21,481 nucleotides of DNA from Strongylocentrotus pallidus (GCA_030265145.1 JARBES010000123.1:10610299-10631779); one strand, 5' to 3'; shown: positions 1 through 10,273, counted from the stretch's first letter. A program made the numbers and translations. Notes: generated from the sequence alone by a model not told the origin.

Positions 1-97
1 TGAGAGAGAGAAAGAGAAAAGGAGGGCGAGAGGAAGAGAGAATTAAAGAGGTGGAAATGAATAGAGAGAAGGAGAGAGAGAGAGAGAGAGAGAGAGG
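1..97. repeat. GA-rich microsatellite
   Basis: The plus strand is almost pure purine, mostly GAGA with AAAG and GGAG interruptions, and ends in an uninterrupted (GA)n run at about 70-96. The window starts inside it, so its true left edge is unknown. It is simple sequence with no coding potential. Confidence 0.95.
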
Positions 98-1320
98 TGA
101 AGAACGTTAACCCCATCACCACCAGAGGTTATCATACCATAGACAAATACGGCCATGATTGTGGTGAATTAATCATACGTGATAACTCAACAGTCTATGA
201 TAGTATACATATCACCATGTAAAGCTTAACCCCTTTGAGGCCAAACACATATATATTAATGTTTCACAACAATACCAACGCTATGTGAAAAGACGTGGTT
301 CACCAATGCAATTCCATTTTGCTATATCATGAAATTGTCTACTTTCATTGATGTCGAAACGCAATTTAATTCAATTTATGTCCTTGTGGCTGGTGATACG
401 AAAACGTGTAATCAATTACATGTAACGATTTGTACGGTGCATGCACTTCGTAGTAATTAGATATTCGCATAATTAGATCTGCACAATTCGTTTTATCGAT
501 TTTCGTTTCGCGACGTATGGATCTCGTTGGTGCTGCTTATAAAACATGTAAAATGTGTCTTGTGTCTCTTGTTTTATAATCAAAGAGACAAGAAGTGAAG
601 AAATAATTATAAAGATATCATTTGCTTGACCTTGCTTTATCCGCGATACACGTATATATAAAATGCTTTTTAATATGTCAATCATAAAATGAATATCATT
701 TAAAAGAAGGAAGGATAGCTGTAATTCATATATATAAAGTCTTGGAGAATTTTCGTCTTTATTTCTACTTGTCATGTTATTAGATTTTAAAACATGTTGA
801 AAGAAACGAATAAATCAACACGAGGCATTTTGGAAAGGTTGCTTACGTAGTGCATACAGGAATACAATACTATGACATTGGCGTTATCAAAATAAAGAGG
901 AAAAATTTATCTGGGGTACTGTGCACATGATTGGGTGTAAAAACTGTATATTTATATTTATATGGCAGCGCATACATGTGGCATGAATGTTGGACTCACA
1001 TTTCTAGTTATTTCTCGTCATATTTCAAATATGAGGACTTTTGAAGAGAATGCTTTTCAAATAATACTTCTTCTGTTATTCTTCAAAAATTGACGATCAA
1101 AGAACGAGAAAGCTTATTTCATCTTTACAAATATTAAACCTTGTCTCTTTAAACATGTTTTTATTTATCGTCATATTTTACACAAGAGAGCATGTGAATA
1201 GCGTATACAGTTGTACCGCGGCATTGCTCGACACAGAAAAGGAAAAGGCTGACTTCTCAAGGTGGCATACCACTTAAAATACAGCGCTTTTATGTAAAAT
1301 GGTCCCCTGTTGAAAATAAA
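98..1320. other. AT-rich stretch without recognisable gene
   Basis: Mostly unique, AT-rich sequence. The longest open frame, 473-775 on the minus strand (100 codons), is rich in Ile, Leu, Lys and Ser as expected from AT-rich DNA, and shows no domain or motif I recognise. A short inverted repeat, CATAGAC near 139 and GTCTATG near 192, is too small to interpret. I see no tRNA, snRNA or transposon end. Confidence 0.6.
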
Positions 1321-1660
1321 AAGTAAATCCCCAGGGGCTGATCGAATGAAAAATGGAAACACATTTATTTTTGCGGGGGGGGGGGGGTGCGGGGTTTAAA
1401 TTGATCTCGCAGGAACAATTTATGGGTACATTCTTCTTTTAATGTGTAATTAACATGCTTTAACAATGAAACCTACCTTTTTAATTAATACAGTCTTTCA
1501 ACTCGCAGGAAAGAGTAAAGTTTAATATATGATAGTTTTCCGAGGTAGGGGAAAGTCACTCGCCCCGTGCCCCCTTGATCTGTCAATGACATAACTATTT
1601 AATTTGTTTATATTTATTCATTTATATATTTAAAAAAAAAAAAAAAAAAAAAAAAATTTA
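1321..1660. repeat. poly-G and poly-A bearing repeat debris, possible MITE remnant
   Basis: Holds a 13-base G run at 1375-1387 and a long A run at about 1632-1656. A CAGGGGC-like motif near 1332 and a C-rich, G-poor right side near 1560-1580 resemble the ends of the better preserved 251-bp elements at 3869 and 15327. The right end does not match well enough for a firm assignment, so the MITE reading is inference. Confidence 0.3.
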
Positions 1661-2090
1661 CTTGTTTACCCTTTTCTCTTCAATATATAGTGGAATTTTT
1701 TTTTCGCATTTTTCTTGTATTACTCCAATTCGCTCTTGTCATTATTGTAAGTCCTTTTTTCGGTAAGTTTTCCTTATTCCTGTACTATATCTTTTATGTA
1801 TATAGGGACCTCTCCGTAAAACAGCGTTTTTATGCTAACAACTCTGGGTAGGGCCATCCCTCCGTCTTCTTTTATTATGTTTGTCTTTATGATTGTAAAT
1901 GTATACTTTTAGTTTTTAATTGACGGAAAATAAGTACACTACAAAACAACTAAACGACCCGCGTAATGATCTCTCTCTGTCATACTTTCGGTAGGCGGTT
2001 CACAATTTGTTGAGTCATTCACTCTGATAATGATCCTCAAAATCGTTTTTCCGCCGTGTTACACATGTGCATTTCACGACTCATTACGTA
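1661..2090. other. AT-rich stretch, nothing recognised
   Basis: T-rich, low-complexity-leaning sequence. No open frame of note, no repeat partner elsewhere in the window, and no RNA-gene motif were found. Confidence 0.5.
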
Positions 2091-2350
2091 CCCAACAGAT
2101 CAGAAAAAAATGGAACGGCAGCCCCCACTAATTATCTGGGCGGCAGATGCCTATTATCCCATGCTACATGGTCCGCAGCCCTTTGCACTTATTCATTAAG
2201 AGCACACTAATTGCTCCGGGATTTTTTTTTACTTTTCGAGTCGCAATTACGGAAATGGATTTTCCAAACAAGAGCGAGAGTAATATATTCCCAGTTGTTG
2301 TGTGGTGGCCGCCGTTTCGAAATGGGGAAAGGCTGGTTATTTGAGCGAAC
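2091..2350. other. less AT-rich block with clustered homeodomain-like motifs
   Basis: Base composition rises here above its AT-rich surroundings. It contains ACTAATTA, ACTAATTGC, CATTAAG, TTATCT and CAGATG, the sort of short motifs found in animal enhancers. A 65-codon plus frame (2147-2344) crosses it without recognisable domains. A conserved noncoding element is possible but cannot be shown from one sequence, because such motifs arise by chance in AT-rich DNA. Confidence 0.2.
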
Positions 2351-2819
2351 GTAAATTATAGGGATGTTTATCGTAAGGATGAATGATCAAACATGGATTA
2401 TATTTAGATTAGACTGAATTGATAGAAACAAAAAGGAAAATAAATCTAAAGGCAAATCGGATGAAATATTTTCATTAAATTGATTGGTAGTCAAGATAGC
2501 CCAATGCCATCCTCTATGTTTCATAAAATTTACTCCAATTCTATGACACAATGAATAAATTTGAAATAGAGTATTCAATTTGAATTTATTGTCCAATATT
2601 AAAAATTTGTTTTGCTCACATTTTATAAGCGTACAAAGAATAAATATAAGTTTATTACATACGTACAAAAACAAAGAATATTGCTATAGAAAAATAACAT
2701 TACAGAAATAAAGAAGAACGAAGTCATAAACGAAAAATATATATATATATATGTATTAATGCTTGATTGCATGTAGGTTATAAAACGGACAATAAAGTAC
2801 TTCATAAAATAGGTCGCAA
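2351..2819. other. AT-rich stretch with short TA microsatellite
   Basis: Very AT-rich, with a (TA)n run at about 2738-2752. Two overlapping minus frames (2387-2674 and 2623-2805) encode Phe/Ile/Leu/Tyr-rich peptides typical of random AT-rich sequence. Nothing else was identified. Confidence 0.5.
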
Positions 2820-3420
2820 AGTGAAACTGCGAAATTGATTTCGTGATAAAATGAGTTTTGTCAACAAGTCCCAGTTATTGCAGTGTTGTAATTTTAATCA
2901 ATTATGGACTCAGGAGGTTGACACTCCCAGCTCAACAAATAATCGAGCTGCCTAAATATTTATTAACGTTTTAGGGGCTAATCAGCGAATGGAATTAATA
3001 CTTTTATGTGTGCCGCCCAAATTATATTATTCTCTGGCAATAAAATGAGGTAGTGTATTGTAAATAATTCATGTCGAAATGCATTTGTGTAGTGACTTAA
3101 TAACTGGAATGATGTAATCATGGTAATGGCTATACGATAAAGAAATTGACTCTTTGCTCTTCATAAATCGTCGGAGTGATTAAATATTTATCAACTTTGT
3201 CGGGTTTAAACAGGGATTAAAATTGGTATTCTCATGTTCAACCTGCGAATGAATATTGCTCTCATGATGAAATGAATACCAACAAATTATAGTGACTGAT
3301 AGACTCGTCAGTAGTGATGTCATTATCATCATGAAATTAAAAACTGTAACTTGGCGCTCCATAAATCATCGAGCTGACTGAATATTAATGTGGTTTGACG
3401 GTAATCCAATTAATTCATAT
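2820..3420. repeat. decayed tandem array, period about 200-220 bp
   Basis: Three junctions align: near 2920-2955, 3145-3185 and 3345-3385 each read roughly TTGAC...GCTC followed by ATAAATCRTCGAGCTGACT and then AAATATTTAT. Downstream of each, GGGCTAA / GGGTTTAAA and later a RATAAAATGA-type block recur. Spacing between starts is about 223 and 198 bp. A weaker related motif (ATAATTGAGCTTCC) near 3681 suggests the array once ran further right. Identity between units is low, so the array is old. It looks like a satellite remnant rather than a coding repeat, because no frame is kept across units. Confidence 0.45.
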
Positions 3421-3868
3421 TACATTCAATCCAAAGGTATTTGATGAAGCGCCTTTTCATTGCACTTACAAAGCGATTCACACGTTGCCCCAGTTGTGTA
3501 TGCCCAACATAAGAGATGATAAATTTATCACTTCAAAAAGAGGCTAATTGAGTCAATGCAATCCATCTAATGTTAATTTCTATGTTTGATGTAAGTCGGC
3601 CATGGTGTATTACTCTCTGACAATGCAACCGGGTGGTAATAGGTTTCAAGCTGGGATTACACTAATACCATTTGATCCGTATAATTGAGCTTCCAAATTT
3701 TACGACAATTGACAACTTGGTGAATGTTGAATTCAAATCACATTAACACATCCATGGATTTATTATTAGAACAGCAATTTACACCATCGTTTATGAATAT
3801 TACAGATGATCAAGGTAGCCACTCTAATCTATGTCAATTCCAACAGAAAGACCGGATATATGTGCAGT
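3421..3868. other. AT-rich stretch right of the tandem array
   Basis: No gene seen. The first part may hold heavily decayed array units (see the GAGCTTCC match near 3690). The rest is unique sequence leading to the MITE-like element. Confidence 0.4.
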
Positions 3869-4119
3869 CAGTGGTGTAGCCACAGGAGGGGGGTGTATGT
3901 GCCCCCCAATTAAATGGCAACCAAAAGTAAGAGGGACAACAAGAAAAAACAGAGAAAAATCAAAATGTAGTGGGGTGGGAAATGATGATGATAACCTCCC
4001 CTTGCACCCAACCCATAATTGGTTTTATTATTACTTTTATTCATCGAGGGCAGGTGCACCCCCTCCACCTCAATTGTGCCAGAGCCCCCTCCATGGCTAG
4101 AAACACGCTACGCCACGTG
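3869..4119. mobile_element. MITE-like DNA element, about 251 bp
   Basis: The left end reads CAGTGGTGTAGCC, and the reverse complement of the right end reads CACGTGGCGTAGC, so the ends are imperfect terminal inverted repeats. G-runs follow the left end and C-runs precede the right end, again symmetric. Ends of the CAGTGGCGTAG type are common on non-autonomous DNA transposons of marine invertebrates (general knowledge; family not identified). There is no transposase. I could not find a clean target-site duplication. The 89-codon plus frame across it is incidental. Confidence 0.6.
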
Positions 4120-4350
4120 CTTAAGTCCTAATGTTCTTTAAAATGATCGAACGTATAGTAGCAAAGCGAAATTGATTAGAAAATACTAAATTCCAAACAT
4201 TGGGTGAAAATAGTACTTTCATATCTAACGTAGATAGCCTTTGCACTTACATTCGACACTACGTACGGTAGAATATATACTACTCCCTAGTGAAACCAAA
4301 CCCGAATTGCTAACTGCAACTAACACGTAACATAACACCCCAACTTACCT
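4120..4350. other. short unique spacer
   Basis: No feature recognised between the MITE-like element and the CCTAAA tract. Confidence 0.4.
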
Positions 4351-4442
4351 AACTAACCCTAACCCTAAACATATTCCTAAACATAAACATAATCCTAAAC
4401 CTAAACATAAACATACACATAAACCCTAAACCTCACCTAAAA
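4351..4442. repeat. interstitial telomere-like CCTAAA/CCCTAA tract
   Basis: Begins with AACCCTAACCCTAAAC, the C-strand form of the animal telomere repeat TTAGGG. It then degrades into CCTAAACATAAACATA-type variants and ends with AACCCTAAACCTCACC. Only two perfect CCCTAA units are adjacent, so this is either an old interstitial telomeric site or AC-rich simple sequence that resembles one. Confidence 0.6.
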
Positions 4443-4774
4443 GTTAATCACGACCCAACCATACCCAGCAACGTTGACGAAACAAAATCTGGCGCATGTT
4501 TTTGAGTACCAATGGTAATTACAAAGTTACGGCAAAAATGAGCCAGCCATTAAGGGGGGCTGAAGCTTTTTACTCTGTTTCCCAATTACTCAGAATGTCT
4601 GCATGCTGTCATGATCGATCCTATTAAATCCAATCAAAATTTCGACATTCGAATTCTCGTTAGCAGGACCAATTTATAAAGAGCCAAAATAAATTCGCTT
4701 ATTTCGTCGACTTTCATGCATTCTTAATGAAAGTGGATACTAGTAATCAACCACTTTTACGGTAAAGGAGAAAT
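4443..4774. other. unique spacer left of the four-copy repeat
   Basis: No open frame or repeat with support. A G-rich GGGGGGC at about 4554 is the only compositional break. Confidence 0.4.
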
Positions 4775-5140
4775 GAAAAAAAAAGTGGTTTAGTACGTTC
4801 ACATCTAACAGAGAAAGCTTTAAGCAATATTTCGTGGTCATATCACATTTCATATGGCCGTCCTCTGTTGTTGTACCGCAGCGAACGCAGAATATTTTCA
4901 AGGAAGAAATGAAACCAAACATAATCGTGTGTTTTAAACCATTGTACATTAATAGCATCATCATGGGGAAAGGCTTCCAACCTAGTGTATTTTCAAGGCA
5001 AGAGATAGGAACGAGGAATATATTATGTTCCTCTTATTATTTTGCTAGTGTTGCCTCGTTTCTTTTCCTAGCAAATCCATATCATAAGTAGAATAAAAGC
5101 TGCCCACAATGCTTGACTTCTGTTTACATGGGAAGTGCCA
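4775..5140 (+). repeat. four-copy repeat, copy 1
   Basis: The core contains TTTAGTACGTTCACATCT, then GAGAAAGC, then GTGGTCATATCACATTTC with CATATGGCCGTC, then ACCGCAG. Further right, CCTAGTGTATTTTCAAGGC and a GCTTGACTTCTGT block are shared with copies 2 and 3. The plus frame at 4834-5091 (85 codons) begins in the conserved core, but the other copies do not keep that frame, which argues for a noncoding repeat. Orientation is arbitrary. Family not recognised. Confidence 0.6.
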
Positions 5141-5289
5141 CTAATCTAATATTTTCAGCAATTAACAATGAAATGACCAATAAATCATTTAATTTGATCA
5201 AAATAGCTATTATTGTATTAATTGTGTGTAATTTGCCATGATTTGGAAATAACAATATTCAACAATACCATTTAGGAATTGAAGGAGGT

Positions 5290-5660
5290 ATTACAGATTT
5301 AAACGCTTTAGTGCATTGATATCCACCAAAGAAAGCATCAAACAATGTCTCCGTGGTCATATCATATATCATATGGCGGTCATAATATGGTTTATACCGC
5401 AGACGACGAGGGACTTTGCAATAAAAAGATAGACGCGGGTTCTCATCCCGCCAAAACCGTTGTACAACAAAACCATAATCACAATAATGAAGTAATGTAG
5501 CATATGCTTGGAAAAAGGACTTCGAATCTAGTACATTCTCAAAGCAAGTTTTGGAGACGATTTCTCTTTTATTTAGCGAATCCCTACCGTAATTAGAACA
5601 AAAAATGACAAGACTATACTAGCCAACCATGCTAGGCTTCTGCATACTGCAGAATATCCC
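5290..5660 (+). repeat. four-copy repeat, copy 2
   Basis: Aligns with copy 1 through GCTTTAGTGC, AAAGAAAGCATCAAAC, CGTGGTCATATCATATATC, ATGGCGGTCATAATATGG and ATACCGCAGAC. The right part matches through TCTAGTACATTCTCAAAGC and GCTAGGCTTCTGCATACTGC. The core starts about 519 bp after copy 1's core. A short T-arm-like hairpin (GCGGG/CCCGC around a 7-base loop, 5436-5452) occurs only here and is not part of a tRNA. Confidence 0.65.
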
Positions 5661-5765
5661 CTATCTCATAAACCATATATGATACTAACCCCTTGTCTTA
5701 GAATCTCATGAATAAGTTTGATTGTAAGCTGACATCCACTATAAATTTCAATGATTATTAGTATC

Positions 5766-5915
5766 TGTTATTGATAAAATGATCAGAATTGGCTCATTTC
5801 AGCAAGAAACGAATGGGTTTCCTTGCAGAGTATTGTTATTTGTTATTGATAAAATGATCATAACTGGCATATTTCAGCAAGAAACAAATTGGTTTCTTTG
5901 CAGAGTACATTGGTT
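5766..5915 (+). repeat. 75-bp tandem duplication (two units)
   Basis: Units 5766-5840 and 5841-5915 share TGTTATTGATAAAATGATCA, TTTCAGCAAGAAAC and TTGCAGAGTA at an exact 75-bp offset with few substitutions. The pair lies between copies 2 and 3 of the larger repeat and helps explain their wider spacing. It is a recent local tandem duplication with no coding signal. Confidence 0.85.
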
Positions 5916-5941
5916 AAAACCAACCACTCAAATATTAAAGT

Positions 5942-6310
5942 AAAACATATTTAATGCTTTAGTACGTTCATATCTTACAAAGAAAGCATTAGGCCCTGTC
6001 TCTATGCCTTTGGTCATATCATATCTGGATATGTGGTCATTCTGTGGCGTATATCGCAGACCGCACAGGATCTTTCAGAGGAAACATTTTCAAGACACAC
6101 GTCAGTTTTTATCCTGTTCAAGGTCCCGGAAGCAGCAAAACCATAAGCAACGGGACGAGCTTAGAACCTAGTGTATTATCAAACCAGAATACGTGGACAA
6201 TGATTCTTTCCTTCCAGAAAATCCCTTTCGTGCATATCAAACATTAAATAAGAAATGGCCAACTCTGTTTAATATGGAAATGTGCTAAACTTCTGTATAC
6301 TGCGGAAAAG
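5942..6310 (+). repeat. four-copy repeat, copy 3
   Basis: Shares GCTTTAGTACGTTCATATCT, AAAGAAAGCATTAGG, TTGGTCATATCATATCTGG and ATATCGCAGACCGCACAGGA with the other copies. Later it shares CAAAACCATAAGC, CCTAGTGTATTATCAAA and ACTTCTGTATACTGCGGAAA. A 67-codon plus frame (6044-6247) starts in the core in a different register from copy 1's frame, so the shared sequence is not a shared protein. Confidence 0.65.
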
Positions 6311-6474
6311 GCACTTACTTCATTATTTCCTAGCGAGTTCGTTGATTATTATTGTCATCCGTCTGTTACTATATAATAAAACTAATAATCATAATATGGT
6401 ACTTAGTTTCCTAATGATTTAAATCCGACTCCAGTTTGCGAATAACAGACATCGAAATCCAGCACGCCATTTTA

Positions 6475-6660
6475 GAGTGAAACATTTAACGGGTTATTAC
6501 GCTCATATCGACCGAGGAAAGCATTACGTTATATTTCTGTGGTCATATCACATTTCGTATCGCGGTCATAATGCGCTGTATGTCGCAGACACCACAGGAT
6601 TAACATATCTTCAGGGAGTGAGAAATTGGCGCGAAATGTATGCCAAAGTACAACGAACTG
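6475..6660 (+). repeat. four-copy repeat, copy 4 (partial)
   Basis: Keeps the left core only: ACATTTAACGGGTTATTACG, GAGGAAAGCATTACG, CTGTGGTCATATCACATTTC, CGCGGTCATAATGCGCTGTA and CGCAGACACCACAGGA. The right half is missing or too diverged to see. Its core lies about 531 bp after copy 3's core. Confidence 0.6.
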
Positions 6661-7215
6661 TTTAGAGGATATGAAACGATACCCTGAAAATGTGATGTAA
6701 GTTCATCGGAGAATGTGGGGGGGGGAGCGGGGAAGGGGTCAAAGGTTCTAGATACCTTTTCTCCTTGTCAGTTGTCACAGAATTCGAGAACATCAAGCCC
6801 CTTTTATTAAAAAAAATTGAATCCGCTCCTGAAATATTATGTGGTTCGGATGGTCGATCTTTGTTAATGAAGTTTGTTCTGAAGCAAGCTTGTGTAGGTT
6901 GTTTACGCAAACTAGGTGTATTGCTGTCTGTATGTACTCAATTTTCCTATCGAGCTAATTTAAAGAAGAAAAAATGGAACATCTTTTTTAGTGAATCAAC
7001 CGAATCTGAAAACAATTACAACAGCAACATCACCAACACCATTCAAAATGCCGGAGCCCCTTGAGAACCGTAGACGGTGGATAGGAGCGTTATAACAAAA
7101 TATCCACTATCAACAACAACAACAAAATGTTTTCAATCCTTTGATGCAAAAAAGAAAAGAAATGGGCTTACAATCTTGTCATATGCAGAAGTATTAATGC
7201 ATTACAACGCTATGA
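6661..7215. other. unassigned stretch with G-rich tract
   Basis: Holds a 9-base G run at 6717-6725 within a G-rich patch. Near 6820, ATCCGCTCCTG resembles a decayed CAGGAGCGGAT transposon end in reverse, but no matching left end was found. The plus frame 6765-7064 (99 codons) has no recognisable domain and ends in Asn/Thr-rich sequence. CAACAACAACAA simple sequence lies at about 7110-7125. No gene is supported. Confidence 0.35.
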
Positions 7216-7590
7216 ACAACAGCATGAAATGGTCATTGAATCGGTCGAAAGTACAAGCATTCATACGCATTGTGTATGCAAAGGCCTGGTTATCTGTAGA
7301 TCAGAAAGTGGGGTGTTAACAGCGGGTCGCGTCCCCTGTGGCTTTGGCCGCGCACCCGGCGGGTGGCGATGCACTTTTTCCCTGCGTCGTACTGCCATTC
7401 CACCCCCTAAAGGGTGACTAAATTAAGCGTTCTTAAACACTGCAACATATGGGAACATGATCATATTTCTATATGCGTCCTGGGGATACGTTAAAGTTTA
7501 AATTGCAGGAACGAATTGGGCTTGATTTAATACATGTAGACTCAGCATACACAATTAAATGATGACACTTATTGATAAAGGTGCTCTACG
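7216..7590 (+). repeat. GC-richer head of unit A
   Basis: Matches 10466-10860 with only a few percent substitutions over most of its length. It includes a locally GC-rich core near 7315-7375, unusual in this AT-rich window. The 62-codon plus frame 7229-7417 has a counterpart at 10479-10676. The differences between them are mostly amino-acid changing, and a poly-C expansion lies inside the second, so I do not treat it as a protein. It may be the 5' part of an unidentified mobile element. Confidence 0.5.
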
Positions 7591-7980
7591 AACTTTATTT
7601 GATATATTGCAGGTTATTTTTGGCAAAAGATGGAAGATAACTTGCAATCTGATAATCATGTCACTTAATGCTCTATATGAAACTCCAAGATGTCCGTGTT
7701 TTTTTAAACCCAAAAAAGCAAACAAACGTTGAAGAAAAAATATTCTTACTCGAACTTGCGGTCCGTTCTGAATTATTTTTGGTTTTGAATCTTGTTTATC
7801 TCATTAAATGTATTAGAAGATCTTAATTACTCAATTTCATAAGCAGATCATACATGCCTATATATTTTTGAATTTCAATTAAAAATTCAAATCATAGCAT
7901 GATTTATATATCCCTTTTCTTACGCACTTTTATAAACTTGTGTTTTCCTGTCTATTCCTTCTAATTTTATTTACAGATTT

Positions 7981-8189
7981 GGGATAGAGTTGAAGGAGTG
8001 TGGAACAGAAGACCTGAGGGTCATGGTAATTCAGTTCCCCTTTTCTTGTCCAATGCAGCCCCGTCTGCTTTGTCAAAATCTCTTTACTTGTTTTGTATCA
8101 TGATCAGTTTTGTTATTTTTATTTCATCTTTTGTATGTACTTTTTTCTTCTGAAATACCAAATAAATAATAATAATAATGACAGTTCAA
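7981..8189 (+). mobile_element. probable LINE 3' end remnant (unit A)
   Basis: One plus frame reads DRVEGVWNRRPEGHG followed by NSVPLFLSNAAPSALSKSLY. This resembles the NSLP...NAPS...FK...L pattern that ends the reverse transcriptase of L2/CR1-like LINEs (known pattern; match judged by eye). A short 3' region and an AATAAATAATAATAATAATG tail follow, as LINE 3' ends often have. No upstream RT or endonuclease is present, so it would be severely 5'-truncated. Alternatively, 7977-8025 is an exon, since TTTATTTACAG precedes it and GTAATT follows. Confidence 0.35.
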
Positions 8190-8499
8190 GTATCTTTCGC
8201 TTCATGAGTACCTCCATATTTGTCATTTTTTTCTCTCCATAAGTATTATCATCAATTTTTAATACTAACTGATTATAACCTTTCGAAAAAGCATCATTGC
8301 ACTTTTCCTCCGAAATAATGGGCTTTTAGTTCTTTTCTCGAATATTACATTTGTCTTTTAGCTAATGCAATCATGATGTTTGAGATAGGTCATATGCATT
8401 ACAAGCCAGGTATCCGTACACAGACGAAAAGATATTGATGTTTTCCGCTCATTAGTTTCTATTGTAACTCTGAATCTATCTATACATCCACCATTCACC

Positions 8500-8818
8500 A
8501 TCCTCCCCTCTCTCCCTCTTCCTCTCTGACTCTATCATTCTCCCTCTCTCTTTGCCCCCATATCTCACTCACGCTCTTTTTCTCTCTATTCCCCCTTCTT
8601 ACTTTGTCTCTCTCTTCCACTTATCTCCTCTCTACCTCTTCCATTTCTATTTCTACTTCTTTTCCTTCTCTTTCTTCTTCTTCTCCTGTTGTCTTTCTTT
8701 CTTTGTCTTCTTCTTCTTCTTTCCGTTTTCTATATTTTTCAATAATCCTCACTTTTTCCACCTCCCGTTTCTCTTTTTTCTATAATCGCTCTCTATCATT
8801 CTCCCTCTCTTTGCGCGA
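8500..8818. repeat. polypyrimidine (CT-rich) tract, unit A
   Basis: The plus strand is almost pure C and T, with TCTTCTTC and CTCTCC runs for about 320 bp. Two overlapping Ser/Phe/Leu-rich plus frames (8552-8785, 8604-8822) are products of this composition. Unit B has a counterpart at 11997-12335 with different internal repeat order. Confidence 0.9.
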
Positions 8819-9365
8819 TTAAAGGTTACCATTATAAGTATAAAATATCAGCTCTTTCTTTAAAGTATGTGTTACATTCAAAGAAAAATATATAGGCTTA
8901 CATGTATATATTCATGAACAACTTAGTAGGGGTTATCATGTATTATCTAATTCAAGCCAGATTGAGTCAGAATATGGAAAAAATCACCTTCATTACTGAT
9001 ATGAAGTTTCTCTGATATAGCCTAATGCATTTAATGCGATAACAAGAATTGTTTTCACTGTATTCATGACGAAAAGTGACACATTTACAATTGATTACAA
9101 TGGACATAAAAAGGAAGTCAAGATTACTGATCTTGACAGGTGTAATACCCTCTCACCTTCTGAAAGTAATATAATCCGACAAAATGCGGAGAAGAAAACA
9201 AATATTTGTCAGATTTAAGATCTTGGATTTAGTTTCTAAAGCCATTTGCAACGAAGACGTGAAGACAATTACATTCATCGCTGACTTACGTGGTGTGCGA
9301 TTCGTTCGAAGAAGCCACTTGCATGAAAAATAATAAAAATCTCCCGACTACACTAAACTATATTA

Positions 9366-9615
9366 AAATCAATACATCGACACATCCCCCTTCGAATACA
9401 AGAAGGGAACTATACGACAGTGCGTACAGCAGACGGTAACATGCATGCGATGAAAGGGGGAAAAAAGATCGATGGCAAGACAAAATATTATTCCTATTTA
9501 CAAAGGAAATGAACGATTGATCGCTGCAGATATGATACTCAATCACCATTCGACATCAATGAATATTGACAACAGTTATCAAAACAAAGAAATTGGAAAA
9601 GTGCAGTGCTTCCCC
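9366..9615 (+). other. ultraconserved-like 250-bp island, unit A copy
   Basis: Matches 13001-13250 at a constant 3635-bp offset with only three substitutions by my count (9514, 9524, 9580). Sequence on both sides differs by roughly 12-15% with indels. The first 148 bp are identical. A plus frame (9357-9512, 51 codons then TGA) contains LRIQEGNYTTVRTADGNMHA and KGGKKIDGKTKYYSYLQRK. A minus frame (9358-9549) starts MVIEYHICSDQSF. Neither has a recognised domain or convincing splice sites. It could be an exon, a noncoding constrained element, or a gene-conversion tract. Confidence 0.6.
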
Positions 9616-9838
9616 CAAACAATGAAAAAACACAATACCTTTCTCACTTAATCATTCATTTATTTAGACTTGTTTTATAATTCTTTATATTCTCTCCTTA
9701 AATTGTGTTTAAATGTTTTTTTTTATTGTAATATATTTTCTATTCTATTTTAATCTTCGGGATAATATTTTCTCATTGTGTGACAGTAAAGAATAGCATA
9801 TGCAATTAATCGTCTTTTCTTGTTCACTTACAGAGACA

Positions 9839-10075
9839 CAGTGACGTATCCAGAAAATAATTAACATGGGGGTGGGATCGCCTTGGGGAGGGAGATGGAA
9901 TATACCTTGGAGTCAGGGGTGTCGCAAAACTTGTTTCAGTGTGGGGGAGGGGGTGTAGAGGGCACCGAATACCGACAATACTAGCCACCAATTACCGAGA
10001 AAAATATTAATGCCAATGTGCCAATGTCTACAAATTAAACCCTATAAACCTGGGGCCGGAGAGGGGGGGGGGGGG
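9839..10075 (+). mobile_element. nested MITE-like ends with poly-G, unit A
   Basis: CAGTGACGTATCCAG begins at 9839 and CAGGGGTGTCGC at 9914, both resembling CAGGGGCG-type element termini. G-rich sequence follows and ends in a 13-base G run at 10063-10075. No matching inverted right end was found before the gap, so the extent is uncertain. The unit B counterpart keeps the less decayed forms. Confidence 0.4.
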
Positions 10076-10173
10076 CTTATTTTCCTACGAATTATCTATA
10101 CATGCGTATGCGCATGTGGTAATTTTCCTGATAAATATACGGTTTATTTCGTAAAGACTAGTCAGCATCGAAG

Positions 10174-10273
10174 NNNNNNNNNNNNNNNNNNNNNNNNNNN
10201 NNNNNNNNNNNNNNNNNNNNNNNNNNNNNNNNNNNNNNNNNNNNNNNNNNNNNNNNNNNNNNNNNNNNNNNNN
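10174..10273. other. assembly gap of 100 N
   Basis: Exactly 100 N, the conventional size for a gap of unknown length. It falls inside or at the end of duplication unit A. The distance and order between units A and B are therefore not established by sequence. Confidence 1.

Larger units (their letters stand above)
7216..10173 (+). repeat. large direct duplication, unit A (truncated by assembly gap)
   Basis: About 2.96 kb that aligns colinearly with 10466-13816. The left edge is sharp: homology starts at ACAACAGCA and is absent upstream. The right edge is unknown because the N gap interrupts it while the match is still running. Order of parts: GC-richer head (7216-7590), diverged AT-rich part, LINE-like end, pyrimidine tract, diverged part, conserved island (9366-9615), AT-rich part, MITE-like ends with poly-G. 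By eye, identity ranges from about 99% in the island and about 96-97% in the head to about 85% or less elsewhere. No complete gene was found in it. Confidence 0.9.

Noticed and set aside
5436-5452. tRNA T-arm
   Set aside because: GCGGG/CCCGC encloses a 7-base loop beginning TTC, but no acceptor, D or anticodon arms can be placed upstream, and the other repeat copies lack it.
6765-7064. Plus frame of 99 codons
   Set aside because: No domain, low-complexity end (Asn/Thr from CAACA sequence), and a possible decayed transposon end lies inside it. Length is within chance.
7229-7417. Conserved frame MVIESVESTSIHTHCV in both duplicate heads
   Set aside because: The differences between units mostly change amino acids, and unit B has a poly-C expansion within the frame. 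The nucleotide similarity is explained by the duplication.
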